Shown: positions 33,277-45,435, counted from the first letter of the stretch. The stretch is DNA of 64,000 nucleotides from Tetrahymena elliotti 4EA (GCA_000231825.2 JH720346.1:48221-112220), one strand, 5' to 3'. The notes: generated by a model not told the origin, from the letters alone. Numbers and translations are program-made.

Positions 33277-34492
33277 AAAAAAGTCCTCCAAAAAGTATGT
33301 TTCTTGATAAAATTTGTTTTGATCAAATTCAAAATTATAATTAAAAATCAATGTGCTCAATTCAATCAATTTACTAGAAAAGTTTAATTTCTATCCTAAC
33401 CATTAGATTCACAATCTTTTGGAGTAAAAAAGATTATTTAAAAACACTAACATTTATAGTCATAGACCAAAATTTGAGAAAATTCTAAATTCAAAAATAC
33501 TTATTTACAAAATCTAATCAAAACTTTCGATCAAAAGTTTAATCTAAAATTATAAAAATACTTTATTTAATAATTTTTGACATCTTCAAAACATTAAAAA
33601 TGTAGGCATACTTTTTAAATAAGTTTGAAAATATATAAATCAATTGTGAAATAAAGATTAAATATTTTGAAGAGAACAAAGTGTAAAATCAAAAAATCCT
33701 GCTTAAAATAAAAAAATAATGAATAAAAATTTATCAGAAAATGAAATTGATTAATAGATTATTTGATGAAACACCTGATTGTGATCAAAACAGTAAAAAC
33801 AAAAAATTAATGCCTTTTAGACAAACTCAAATTATTTTACTGGTAAATAGTGTTTATTGTTGATACATTTAATTCCATGTTTCCTAAATTTAAAATATTT
33901 TATTAAAAATTAAATCAATTAATAAGTCAAGACTCAAAAAACTTTATGGTGAGTGCAAGCAAGATGCAATGATAAAAAATGTTGTTTAAAATTTGTTTTT
34001 AAAAATTTAAAAGCAAAAATACAAAATTTTCTGCTAATTTTTATCTAAGAATTCAATTTATTTTCTAAGTTTTACTTATTTTTAATTATATCATACTTAA
34101 ATAAATTAATAAACAAAAGGCTCAAAAAAACATTTTGATGAGGGTTAAATATAAGATAAATAAATAAATATAAAAAATATTTTATTAATTGTATGGAAAT
34201 ACTAAAAACTAAAACCAGAACAGTTTTATTACTTTCCTTTATTAAATATCATTTAAAATTTAATGAAATTCTTAAAAAACTGTGAAAAAAAAAAATCTTT
34301 TTGATTTATCCAAAAATGGAATTTGTAAATGCAAATAATCCACAATTTAACAATTATCAGAAGTTTATAATTATCTTGCATGAAAATTTGTTTGATGTAC
34401 AAATCTTAAGAATATTCTAAAAGAGTATTGAATATTATTTATTACATATAATTTCAACTTACATTTAAAATAAAACATCGAGAGATATTTAT
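33277..34492. other. intergenic, nothing recognised
   Basis: AT-rich spacer between family members 1 and 2. It might hold a 5' exon of member 1 near 33,280-33,410, where the frame remains open. Confidence 0.45.
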
Positions 34493-35659
34493 TCAAATAT
34501 TTTAATTAGAATCAGACATTTATAAACTTGTTGAGCAGTTATCTTCATTGCTGTAAAACTTTTATAAGAATATTTCAGATTAGGTTTGATATTCAAGACC
34601 ATAATATATATCATCTAAATCATTTGAATTTATATTTTAATTTTCTAATTTATTTTTACTACGATGGGTATTGATTTCGTTTACTATAGAGTCATTTATA
34701 TTATATATAGCAATTTAAATGTGAATGATATTCCTTATAAAATAATTTATATCATTATTTAGTTGTGTTTTAATCATGTGGATATCACAATTGAATTTTA
34801 GATCATCAAAGGTAAGTATTGTTTAGTTTTCATACACAAGATCCTCAGTTTTTGATTATAAATTTGATAAACTTCCTATTCTTTGGGATAAACTACTTTT
34901 AAGTCTAGTATACTTATCTTTATTTGAAAAGAAAAGTATCGGACCATTTTGGTGTAATACTCTATACATATTATCATTATTGATTCCTAGTAAATTAAGG
35001 AGTTCAACTGAATATCCATATTTAGCAACAACTTAATGATTTCTTCTGCGTATTTTGATCATATAAGATATAAATTTATTTGTTTGATATTTTTCTTTTA
35101 CAAGTCCTAAAGCTGCTTTTAATCTAATTTGTACTTCATCTTCAAAGTAATCAGCTAAGGAGTAACTTGACTTTTAATCTTAGCTGATAAGACTATAAAC
35201 ATACATTAAATCATTATTTTTTTCATTATATTATATCAGAGACTTTTCATATGCCTAAACATATTAACTTAATTCATATGCTTTTTAATTAGGGATGCTT
35301 TATAATATTTTACTAACTTGACTAAAATTACTCAATCCATCTGCAGATGTATCTAAATCTATATGTACAATGTTATTTTCTTGTACTATTTTTATACAAG
35401 GCCTCCAATTTGATATTAATTCAAATTTAGTAGGTCTTTCTATTGCTTCATTAGAAAACATGTCCAAATCAATAATCAAATCAGTTAATAAAAATATCTT
35501 CTTCTCATAACTAAGATCTTTGATAATACAACTTTTTATTCCAAACTATTTTATTTGTAGCTCTAACATTTACTTCTCTTAAAGCTTCTTTTTTTGTTTT
35601 TTTAATTGCCTCAACTATTTCTTTTACTCTTCTATTGATTATTCAATTTCGATTTCCAT
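34493..35659 (-). CDS. paralogous family member 2 (unrecognised, GYS-LLG family)
   Basis: A single exon of 389 codons runs from ATG at 35659 to TGA at 34495-34493. The first 35 residues are Glu/Gln/Lys-rich and likely form a short coiled coil. Conserved blocks match member 1: KKIFLLTDLIIDLD, WRPCIKI, IVHIDLDTSADGLSNF, YMIKIRRR, KYGYSVELLNLLGINNDNMY, CDIHMI and SEIFLQKFY. Spacing between blocks is nearly the same as in member 1, so the two are recent duplicates compared with members 3 and 4. There is no signal peptide or membrane helix. The basic RRR patch just before the GYS block could bind nucleic acid or phosphate, but this is speculation. Confidence 0.85.
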
Positions 35660-36682
35660 TCACTTTGATTCAGTAAATTATCTTATCCTGTATGTATTGT
35701 ATGTATTATTACCAAAAACAAACTTTCTATCTATCTCAATAATAATAGCTCCGTATAGAAATTATTTATTTTTCAGAAACCTTCGAATTGTTAAACTAAT
35801 ATTTTGATAAACACTCATTCACTTTATTTGGAAATGTTTACCATTCATTTTTTTTGATATTAGAATTTTACAAATAGATAAATTAATAATAGAAAAATAC
35901 AAATATTTTTCAAATAACAAACTTATTTTATTTAGTATTAATTTAAAATTAATTTAATCTGATTCATTGATACAAATACCAGATTATAAATGAACTAAAA
36001 TATAAATTATTATTTCTATTTTTATTGTAAATTACATATTCTTTTTAAAAAGTATGAGGACTGCTTTGTTAAAAATTAAATATAAATATTTTTCAAATAA
36101 CAAACATATTTTATTTAGTATTAATTTAAAATTAATTTACTCTTATTCTTTGATACAAAAACCATATTATAAATCAGCTTATATATCAATTATTATTTCT
36201 ATTTTTATAGCAATTATATATTGTTTTTAAAAAGTATGAGTGAGGACTACTTTTTAAAAATGAAAAAAATTTTTCAAATTTTAATCATAAAATTCACAAT
36301 ACTCAAAGTAGTTTTGAGAGAACAATTTAATAAAAATGCTGTTTAGTAAAAATATAAATATTCTTAATTAAGAACAATCATAAATCCAATTATATTGTAT
36401 TGGATGAAGAAAAATTATAGAAAAATAAATATATGATGGATAAAAAGAAGATAAAGAATAGGGGAATAGTTTTTGATAAGGTAGGTATACAAATCAATTT
36501 GAATAAAGAAAGATAGTGCAGTTAATATTTTTTATTTTGTTATAATCTTGCATTTTGTTGCAAAAATTTGAATATATTTAATAGGAAGTAATTTTGTATT
36601 ATTTTTTAAGCTGTAGATTATCAATAAAAGCTTTTTTATATGTTAATTTATGGTGAAAAGCATAAGGGTGTTGGTTATTCAT
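35660..36682. other. intergenic with a tandem duplication
   Basis: Apart from the duplicated block at 35,892-36,262 I see nothing coding. Confidence 0.5.
35892..36262. repeat. non-coding tandem duplication, unit about 180 nt
   Basis: Two copies run head to tail. Both contain AATATTTTTCAAATAACAAA, then TTTAGTATTAATTTAAAATT, then an AAAAAGTATGAG block at the end. They are diverged by substitutions and small indels. Confidence 0.75.
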
Positions 36683-37954
36683 TCATTAATAATAGCGATT
36701 TAAAAACATTTCAGTTTCACATGTGTAATGGATATCTTGATATTCATCTTTGTTATCTATGTATTTCAGTAATTAAGCTTATCCATTTTTAGATCTTATT
36801 TTTTTTATCATATCTATTGTTTATTCTGATATTTTATAGGTAGCTATTTAGAGGAGAAACCCAGCATTTACATAATATTAATCAGATTTGTTAATAAATA
36901 TTTTATCAATAACAAAATCACAATTTATTGAAATATTATCAAGTGTGTGTATTGGCTCGTTTGAGTAGTGGTCACTGTAACTATTAGTTTACCTTAAAAA
37001 GAATCCATTTGTTTTGTGAGATAAACCTGCAATTAGCCTATCTAGCCTATTTTATTAGTTGAAAGGATCTATAGGCCCTCTTCTCATAAAAAAGCTTTCA
37101 TAATTACCAGATACACCCATGACATCTAAAAAAGCTCTAGAATATCCAAATTTATGGAGAATTTATTCTCCTTCTTTATTAATTTTAATAATATATGAGA
37201 TGTATTCATCTTTTTTCAATTTTTCTGATATTATTTTTTATGCTTGATTCATTGCCCTTAAATTAGATTCTTAGATTATTTTTTCAAGCATATTAATTTC
37301 TTATAAATTAGGTAATATTTTCATCATACTCCTTTCTCTTGTTTTGTATTCTTGCAAGCAAGTCCTGACAAATTCTTGATATTTGATCAGTTATAAAGCA
37401 AGTTAATTAGCTTTTTTATTTGAGAAACTATTAATTATCTTAGTAATATCAGAGAATTGAATCAATCCACTGGGTTGAGAATCTAATTCTATTTCGATTA
37501 AAAAGTTATTTTCCTTTTAATTTTGAATGAGTTTTGTATCAAAATTTTAATTATATGTTAAGTAGCTTTGATTTTTTTGTGATAAATCAATAGTAGAAGC
37601 AGATGAAGTAGTTGTATTTGTGTTGAATAAATTCTACTAAATATCTCCATCATTTAATAAATCTTTGGTAAAAGCTCCATCAATATGCTTTTTTTCTATT
37701 TTTATTGGAGCTCTCCACGTACTTAAATCATGAAAGAAAAATTTTTCATCAAAATTTTAACATTATTAAAATAATTCCAGATTGAGGACTACATCGAAAG
37801 CAATGAATATTTTTTTCTCTTATTGAGGTTCCTTATAAAATATACTAACAACGCTCATGTCCTTTTACGTTAAGACAAACAATTCCTTCTTAGACCTTCG
37901 CTTGTTCTTTTTGATAACTTTTTATAGTTCTACTGCTGAAAAATGTTTGTCCAT
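36683..37954 (-). CDS. paralogous family member 3 (unrecognised, GYS-LLG family)
   Basis: A single exon of 424 codons runs from ATG at 37954 to TGA at 36685-36683. It starts with a basic segment KKNKRRSKKELFVL, then KKIFIAFDVVLNLE, TWRAPIKIE, a Ser/Thr/Asn-rich insert absent from members 1 and 2, FLIEIELDSQPSGLIQF, a helical region, YIIKINKEGEQILHKFGYSR, then VMGVSGNYESFFMRRGPIDP, NRLDRL, an NCD strand, and a C-terminal ETEMFLNRYYQ. It is clearly closer to member 4 at 44.2 kb. The run FFMRRGPI.PFN..NRLDRL is the best family signature and would make a good search seed. Function is unknown. The basic N-terminus could be a nuclear localisation signal. Confidence 0.85.
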
Positions 37955-39015
37955 TTATAAGAAAGTTTATGTTGAACTGAAGAATCAAACTTTTGTGAAC
38001 AATTTTTTGTCTAAATTTAATTAATTAAAAAAACTAATTATTTATCTGGCTCAAGAGTAATTATTATCTTTTCTCAAGAATCACAGATTCTCATTAAATA
38101 CATTAAATGCAAACAATATTAAAAGGCTTATAACAATATTATTCATAGTAAATTTTAATCCATTTCATCAATCTTCTCATTGAAAGTATTTGAAAAAAAT
38201 CTATTTATTTTCAAAGCTTTACTAATTACATAACCAAGAAGATTCATCTTACTTACTTAAATTTTTCAAAAGAAAAGTAACTAAATTTAGTATGATTGAC
38301 TTTAATAATTGATTGTAATTAAAACAAATGAATATAATTCATCAGTACTTTTGTAAATATCTTATGTAAAACAAGTCACATTTAAAAAAAGATCTTTAAT
38401 CTAACTTTAATAATATCATATATATCATATAAAGTAACCATTCAAAAAACACCATAATTTTTACATTACTCTCTTTTTTTTTCTTTTATCAATGAAAAGC
38501 AACTCATTTTAGTTTCTTTATTAAATACTAAGCAAATCAAAGAATCTTAATGTATTTATCAGTTATTATAGTTAAACTGATTTTTAATTTAAAGCATCTA
38601 TTATTCTTTTAACTTATTTTTGTAATTTAGAATACTATTTTAAACATTTTCAAAGTGAAATTTCTTTAGATTTTAGTAAAATTTTGAGTTACTTGATTTC
38701 TTTGTAATTAGTAAACTAATAAAAAATTTTGTTATTTTGATTAGTGACTCGTCTATCTCAAATAAATCAATAATCTAATAAATTATATAGGGGCAAGTGA
38801 TGATTCTTTTATGCTAAGAAAGAAAATTTTTTTTTAATTAATTTTACAATTTTATGATGTATTTATAATTATAAAGATTTTATAAATGATTTTTAGTTTG
38901 AAATATATCTAATACTATGTAATTTTATGAGAAATAAGAAAAAAAATTTTTTTCACATTAATTACAAATAAATTAAAATTCAATTTAGTATCTAAATACA
39001 TATTTAAAAAAATAA
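37955..39015. other. intergenic; right part is LRR 5' flank
   Basis: AT-rich. The last 60 nt before 39016 resemble the flank of the LRR gene at 63.7 kb (a TCAATTTA-TATCTAAA-ATATTTAAAAA-AATAAATG arrangement). No other feature is supported. Confidence 0.45.
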
Positions 39016-41605
39016 ATGTTAATACAAGATATAAAATTTTTTACAGATCTAGCTGAAGTACCTCAGTTTCTTTAGATATACAGAAATATTTTAATTTTTA
39101 CTTATTTAAAGTTAATTAGCTCTGATTTAACTTCTTACTCAAATCTTGACATTAATTTTAGGTAAAATTACTAACTTTTCTTTAAAATAATCAAATCTAA
39201 CTTTTTACCTCCAGTAAAAAATAGTATTCAATTTTATTTTATGAACTTACTGGAATTTTGTTTGGTTTATTTAACTCACATTTTTATGTTTTTCTTATTC
39301 TTTTATATTTCTTTATTTAATTTTTATTTTTCCGAAAATTTTTAAAAGTTGTCATAATATTGATGATGTTGGTATTTAAGAATTAGGATCTAAATTATCA
39401 AAATGCTCTAATCTCTAAACTTTGTATCTTTACATCTTGTAAAAATAGTGTTTCAATATTAATTATGTGTTTTTAAGTCAATCTATAAATTAATACCGTA
39501 GTTCCTTAAATCTCTCACCTCGGCCTGGCCTTAGGCAATACCGATCGAGGGATTGAGATTTTTCTAAAAATATTTTGGGTTGAACCAAGATACAAGGTTT
39601 TCATTATGAAGTATTTATCAATTAAAGATTTTAAAAATGAAGATAATTTAATAAAATATTTAAGATTAAGTAAATATCGTGTATATTACAATTTAATAAT
39701 CAACTTTATTTAAAATAGTTTGATAAATCTTATTTTATTTTCCTTCTTTTTGTTTAGGTTTCTATTTCTGTCCAATAATATTGGTGATATAGGAGCCTAA
39801 GGTTTAGGATCTGGTATAGTAAAATGCTCTAATCTCTAAACTTTGTCTCTTGACCTCTCGTAAAAATAGTGTTTGAATATTAATTATGACTTTTTTAATG
39901 AATCAATAAATTTGAAAATAATATAGATGAGCAAAAATTACTGACTAATTTAAGGTTTACTTATGGCTCACTCATTCATTTTTATTCGTTCTTAAAATAT
40001 TTAATAAAGTTGGAAAACTTTTTTTAGCAAATTTCTAATATCTCACTCTTTTAAATATTTCTTTATTCAATTTTTATTTTTTTAAAGTTTGAATAAGATA
40101 GGTGATATGGGTGTCTAAGGATTAGGAATGAAATTGTCAAAATGCTCTTATCTCTAAACTTTGATTATTTTCCTTTCGTAAAAATAGTGTTTCAATATTA
40201 ATATTTTAAGTTATGAGCAGCTAAATACATTCTAAATTCTATTTGTTTATTTGATATTTGTTTGGCTGATTCATTCATTTTATTTGTTCTTTCAGATTTC
40301 ATTCACATTTTTAAATCTTTTTATTTCTTTATTCAATTTTTATTTTTAAAAGTGAGAATAATATTAGTGATAAAGGTACCAAAGGATTAGGATCTGAATT
40401 ATCAAAACTCTCTAAACTATAAACTTTGTTTCTTTACTTAAAGTAAAAAATTGTTTTCCTATCTTAATTATGAATTAATTGTTGAATCAATCAATAAATA
40501 AATACTTTAATTTATGAGCAATGATAACTGAAATTTTGGTGTGTTTGCTTGATACTTGCTTTGATGTTTTATTTTTTCTTATCTGATTTAATTCACATTT
40601 TTTTCTTTCTCATTATTTCTTAATTCAAATTTGTTTTTTTAAAGTGAGAATAATATTGGTGAAATTGGTGCCTAAGGATTAGGATCTGAATTATCAAAAT
40701 GCCCTAATCTCTAAAATTTGAATCTTAACCTTGAGTAAAAATAGTGTTTCGATATTAATAATAGATTATTGAATGAATCAATATACAAATACTTTAATTT
40801 ATGAGTAATGCTGATTAATTCAGGTTGGTTTAATTGATATTTGTTTTGCTGATTTGTTCATTCATTTTTTTATCTTAGTTTCATTCTTTAAAATATTTCT
40901 TAATTCAATTTTGATTTTTAAAAGTGATAATAATATTGGTGATAGAGGTGCCTAAGGATTAGGATCTGAATTATCAAAATGCTCTAATCTCTAAACTTTG
41001 ACTCTTGGACTCTAGTAAAAATAGTTATTCAACATAAATTATGCATTTTTGAATGAATCAGCTGATTAATAAATACTTTAATATATGAGCAACAGTTGAC
41101 TGACTAATTTAGGTTGCTTTATTTGATATATGTTTGACTGATTCATTCATTTGGTTAAGATTACATTTATTATTTTTCTGTTTTTCTCTTTATTTTAAAT
41201 ATTTCTTTAATCAATTTTTATTTTTAAAAAGTAAGAATAAGATTGGTGAAATGGGTGCCTAAGGAATAGGATCTGAATTATCAAAATGTTCTAATCTCTA
41301 AACTTTGAATCTTTACATCCCGTAAAAATATCAATATTACTTATATATTATCGAATTAATCAATAAATGAATATTTATGAGCAATCAATGACAAATTTTG
41401 GTTTATTTACTTGATATTTGTTTTACTGATTCTTTCAGATTTCATTCACATTTTCACCTTTTTTTTCTTTTAAATATTTCTTTATTCACTTTTATTTTTT
41501 AAAAGGTTTAGTGGTATTGGTCAAATTTGTGAATAAGGATTCAAATCGAAACTTATTAAAGCAAAAGGATTAAAAAGATTAATTAAATTATCATTAGTAT
41601 TTTGA
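39016..41605 (+). CDS. leucine-rich-repeat protein, one repeat per exon (intact copy)
   Basis: Nine exons: 39016-39161, 39349-39438, 39758-39859, 40088-40177, 40353-40442, 40645-40734, 40925-41014, 41232-41321 and 41506-41605. They sum to 888 nt, or 295 residues, with TGA at 41603-41605. Six of the seven internal exons are exactly 90 nt (the other is 102), and all eight introns are phase 2. Each exon encodes one 30-residue repeat with consensus IGxxGAxxLGSxLxKCxNL and a following L.L.L strand, as in ribonuclease-inhibitor-type LRRs. The first exon encodes a 49-residue cap region; the last encodes a final half-repeat. The protein should form a small horseshoe with no other domain, signal peptide or membrane helix, suited to protein binding. 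The second intron is about 100 nt longer than the others and carries a foldable insert. Confidence 0.9.
39501..39601 (+). ncRNA. candidate structured RNA nested in LRR intron 2
   Basis: This segment is far richer in G+C than any nearby intron sequence and is absent from the paralogous introns. Visible complementary arms: 39504-39507 with 39594-39597; 39508-39514 with 39555-39561 (7 bp); 39518-39522 with 39546-39550 (5 bp, all but one GC); 39523-39526 with 39533-39536; and 39575-39578 with 39585-39588. They nest without conflict, and TTTT follows directly, as at a polymerase III terminator. It does not look like a tRNA, 5S, or a spliceosomal snRNA. It may be an intron-encoded small RNA or an inserted element. 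Confidence 0.45.
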
Positions 41606-42935
41606 AAAAAAGATTATTTTAATTAAAAATATCTAAAGATTGTCATGCATATAATAACATCAATTTAATTTTGTAGCTAGCAATAACTAAAAAAGTAATT
41701 ATTTATTACTAGTTGCTGCATTCTTTTTAATAGCTAGCTGGCAACTAGCTAAGATTTAAAAATTTAAAATTAAATTTTAAAATGAACAATACTTTTTATT
41801 AATTTATGCTACAATATTTCTAAAAAACAGATTCTTTTAATTTAGATGATTTTTTATTTGCTGCTTTTAATTAAAGTTAATTTACTTGAAATTTTGAACA
41901 AACTAATGGCTGAATTTTAGAAAATCTTTTCTATGAACCCCCCTTAATTAGAATATTTTTAAAATTATTTAAATATTAAATAGGAAGTAAATTATTGTAA
42001 ATTTGTCGTAAGAACCTGGCTTAAAATAAATTTCTAAAATAATTATTCAAATAGAGAGTAGATTATAATTTTATTCAAAATAATTGAGAAATTTGTAAAT
42101 TAATGAAATAAATAAATAGGTGATAATATTTGTATTTTGAATTTAACTTTATTACAAATAAGAAATAAAAATAGTTTGTAATAGATTTAATCTTTTTTGA
42201 AGTGAAATTCTTGAAATAATTTATTCTCATTTAAAAGCTGGTAATTTTTCTTATTTAAAAATGATAAAAATAAAAAATATTAAAGATCTAATGCCGTATT
42301 TAATTATTTTGAATATTACCAAGGTAAAATTATTATTTTACAAAGGATTGAACTAAGGCTTATTCTTGTAAAATAATTATTTTAATAAACAGAAAGTAAA
42401 ATTATTTTTAAACATTTTTTTAATAATAAAATTAAAATTTTGAATTTAAAGCTTAGAAGATTGACTACAAGTGTATTTAGACTCAAGATATCCTTGAAAA
42501 ATAAAAGAATTAACTCAATTAAAGGGATATTGAATTATCATAAAGAAATTAAAATTTTAAAATAAAAAATAAATAAGTTATAATATGTAAAATGTGTAAT
42601 TAATTTACGTGTTTTTATGTTGTATACTTAATTTATTAAATTTTTTTTTTAAACAACAAAAAACAAATAATATTTTAAATTAAAAACAAATACAATTTTT
42701 TTACAAAATAAATAAGATACTTAAAAAAAAATAATTTTAATAAAATTTTAAAAATATCAAAAATATATTTAGTTAAGATAATCAAATTGAATTATCCAGA
42801 ATGTGATTTTAGAAGAAAATTTAAAAAAAAATATTAACTGAATAATAAAATTAGTTTTTTTAACAAATACCACATTTCTTCTTTTGACTACTATCTTTAT
42901 CCAAGATCATGAAATTTATTACAAAAAAAATATAA
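41606..42935. other. intergenic, nothing firm
   Basis: AT-rich 3' spacer of the LRR gene. Its right end may contain the last exon of the small minus-strand gene (see 42,936-43,313). Confidence 0.45.
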
Positions 42936-43313
42936 TCACACTAAAATACTAAAATCGGGGGGGATAGGGGGGGGATGTGAATAAAATGAATTAGGAGGTA
43001 TATGTGAAATAATTGCATTAGATACTTACTGTGAATATTTCGTAAATTACCCTTGTAAGAATAATCAAAAATCTCGTCTCTTGCCTCCTTCTCCATCAAA
43101 TGTTCATCAACCTCCTCCTTAGTAAAGGTAGCTAATATTACAACTTTTTTTTCTGTTCTGAGCATCAGAGAAAATCTCTAGAATACTGCCACTGATACTA
43201 AATTAGTTGAATTAGAATTTTAAAGAATATTTAGCTTTTTCTTACTAGTTTTTGTAAAGAAGAATTAAATTGTTTAAGCCTTCTTGTAAGTTAAGTAATA
43301 AGCTTAAAAGCAT
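42936..43313 (-). CDS. putative small protein, exon structure uncertain
   Basis: The core segment, about 43157-43030, reads TEKKVVILATFTKEEVDEHL followed by a charged helix ending SYKGNLRNIH. Its composition is far more protein-like than the flanks, and a strong donor GTAAGT ends it. A plausible first exon is 43313-43246 (MLLSLLLNLQEGLNNL, then more aliphatics), joined by a phase-2 intron. Downstream, one acceptor gives an immediate TGA at 42938-42936; another reads on to a CGIC motif and TGA near 42782. An alternative 5' frame (VAVFQRFSLMLRT) is also open. I do not recognise the protein. It may be a small gene or a remnant of a longer one. Confidence 0.4.
42957..42974 (+). repeat. guanine tract: G7-ATA-G8
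   Basis: Seven guanines, ATA and eight guanines stand in DNA that is otherwise almost free of G runs. On the minus strand this is a C-rich tract just before an intron acceptor. It is not the ciliate telomere repeat. Replication slippage or a G-quadruplex-like structure is possible. Confidence 0.8.
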
Positions 43314-44175
43314 GTATTTCATCAGTATAATACTTATGTAAAATAAGTAAAGTATAGTCTAGAAACCATCTGAATATAAATATAATCTAAAATTTTTAAA
43401 TTAATTAATAGAAAATATTAATTTACTAGAAGTAACTAAAAATATTAAGTAAGTATATTTAAATCTATTTAATAATTACAAATTAAGTTATTAAATAAGC
43501 AAATAAAATGAATGATAAAATGTTAAAAATACATGTCTTATCTTCACCATTACGAAATAATCAAATAAACGTACTATAAATATTTACCTAGATAGATAGT
43601 CAGATAGATAATGCATATTTTAAAAAGAGACTTTTTAGGAAAGAGAAGATATGACTAAAATTAAAAAGAGTAAACACATGATACTTATATTTATTTGATT
43701 GTTTGATGCATTTACTCAAAACATCAGAATTACTCAAAATTTTTTGATAAAAATTAACAAAGCAAACAAATTTTTAAATTGCAAATGTTTAGTAATATAT
43801 TAAATGAATAATATTGAGACAAATGCATATAAGACATATTAATAAATAATATCCTTAATATTTACTAGAACAGTAAAATTAATATTTTATAACTAATTTA
43901 ATGATAAATAAATTAATTAAGTGCTTTGTTTTATTTATTTTTTATTTTATGTTTTCTTTTGTAGATATATATTTTATATTTTTTTTAAGGGAGGTAAGTA
44001 GTCAATAGGCAGAAATCAATCCAATTTGTTATTTTTGGTTTACTATTTTTAATTTTTGTTAAATTATTTTTTATTTTTTCCTTTTTTTGAAGAGCTTGTT
44101 TAAGACTGATAGATAATAAATAGAACGAAAGACTTTCATATATTTAGTTTTGCTTGTTCATTAGATGATTCTATT
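43314..44175. other. intergenic, nothing recognised
   Basis: AT-rich spacer with a few GATA/AGAT units near 43,590-43,610. Confidence 0.5.
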
Positions 44176-45435
44176 TCAATGAACATAATACTTGTTCAAA
44201 AATATTTCTGATTCGCAATGATACTATAAATTCCAGTATTCATTTTCTTAATTGATGTGAGCTTGTGATTTAGGAATTTGATTTTACTGTCTAATATTAA
44301 CTATTTATTTAATAATCTATTCAGATATTTCAAAAGTTGTTATCTAGAGCAAAAATGAAGATTTTAAAAAATACTGGTCTGATTTATTCAAAAAGTGTTT
44401 TTCTGTCTTATAATCAGCCTTAAATACAATATTATCTAAAGTGTAAATTTCTTAATCTGTATAAAAATCTTCATAATAGTCAGCTATATTTCCTTAATAT
44501 CCAAGTGCTTTTTTATGCAAACCTACTATCAATCTATCTAATCTGTTACCAGGATTAAAAGGGTTAATTGAACCTCTCCTCATAAAAAATTATTCTTAAT
44601 TACCCTGAATACCTATTACATCTAAAAAAGCTTTCGAATAACCAAATTTTTTGATTACTTGCTGCCCCTCTTTGTTTACTTTAATCAAGTAAGAAACAAA
44701 TTTATTTTTTGATATTATATCTGATATTATTTTATGTGCTAATTCATATGAAGAAATTGTTTATTCTTACAATAATCCTTCAAGCAAATTCTCTTCTTAA
44801 AAATTAGGGAGCATTCTTATTAGATTTTTTTCATATTATTTATAACTCTACAAACAGTTGTCTACAAAATTTTAATACAAAATTATCTTATCAGCTAATA
44901 AATGCGCTTTTTAATCAGGGACACTATTTAATATTTTAGCAAATTCACTAAATACTTTACATCCAGTAGTATTAGTATCTAGTTCTATTTCAATTAGATA
45001 ATTTTTATCCTTAAAATTGCCTACAATAGCTGTTTTGGTTGAATCTTCTCCCTTTTCAATCTGTGAACTAGATGAGTTTTAATGATCATAACATCCTGAT
45101 TCTTCTTATTATTTGGAGTTTATTTGAAATTATTGTAAAATCTATGGAAGATGACAGTTAGCTATAAGCTTTTTCTCTACTTTCAAAGGTACACGCCATG
45201 TATTAAAGTCACTGAAAAGGATAGCCTGATTAGGGTCTCTTTACTGATCAAATATTTCTAAATTAATTACAACATCAAAAGCAATAAAAAATTTTTTGTC
45301 CTACTATGGCTCTTTGTAGAAGACACTAACACAATTAAGAGGCTTTTATAATAGAATAAATAGAGTTTTTTTAGATCTCCTCTTATCTTTTTTTATTATT
45401 TTCTGAAGCTCTAAATGTGTTAAGTGCTTTTGCAT
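44176..45435 (-). CDS. paralogous family member 4 (unrecognised, GYS-LLG family)
   Basis: A single exon of 420 codons runs from ATG at 45435 to TGA at 44178-44176. It is the closest relative of member 3: the basic start KKDKRRSKKTLFIL, KKFFIAFDVVINLE, TWRVPLKVE, a variable Ser/Gln-rich insert, YLIEIELDTNTTG, a helical middle, YLIKVNKEGQQVIKKFGYSK, then DVIGIQGN, FFMRRGSINPFN, NRLDRLIVG, and C-terminal SEIFLNKYY. It lies 6 kb away from the other three, separated by the LRR gene. This suggests that the LRR gene was inserted into an existing four-gene cluster, or that this copy moved. No known domain was recognised and there are no membrane segments. Confidence 0.85.

Noticed and set aside
38790..38890. 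C-box-like GTGATGA and ATGATGT suggesting a C/D snoRNA
   Set aside because: No CTGA D box at the right distance and no terminal stem; such short motifs are expected by chance.
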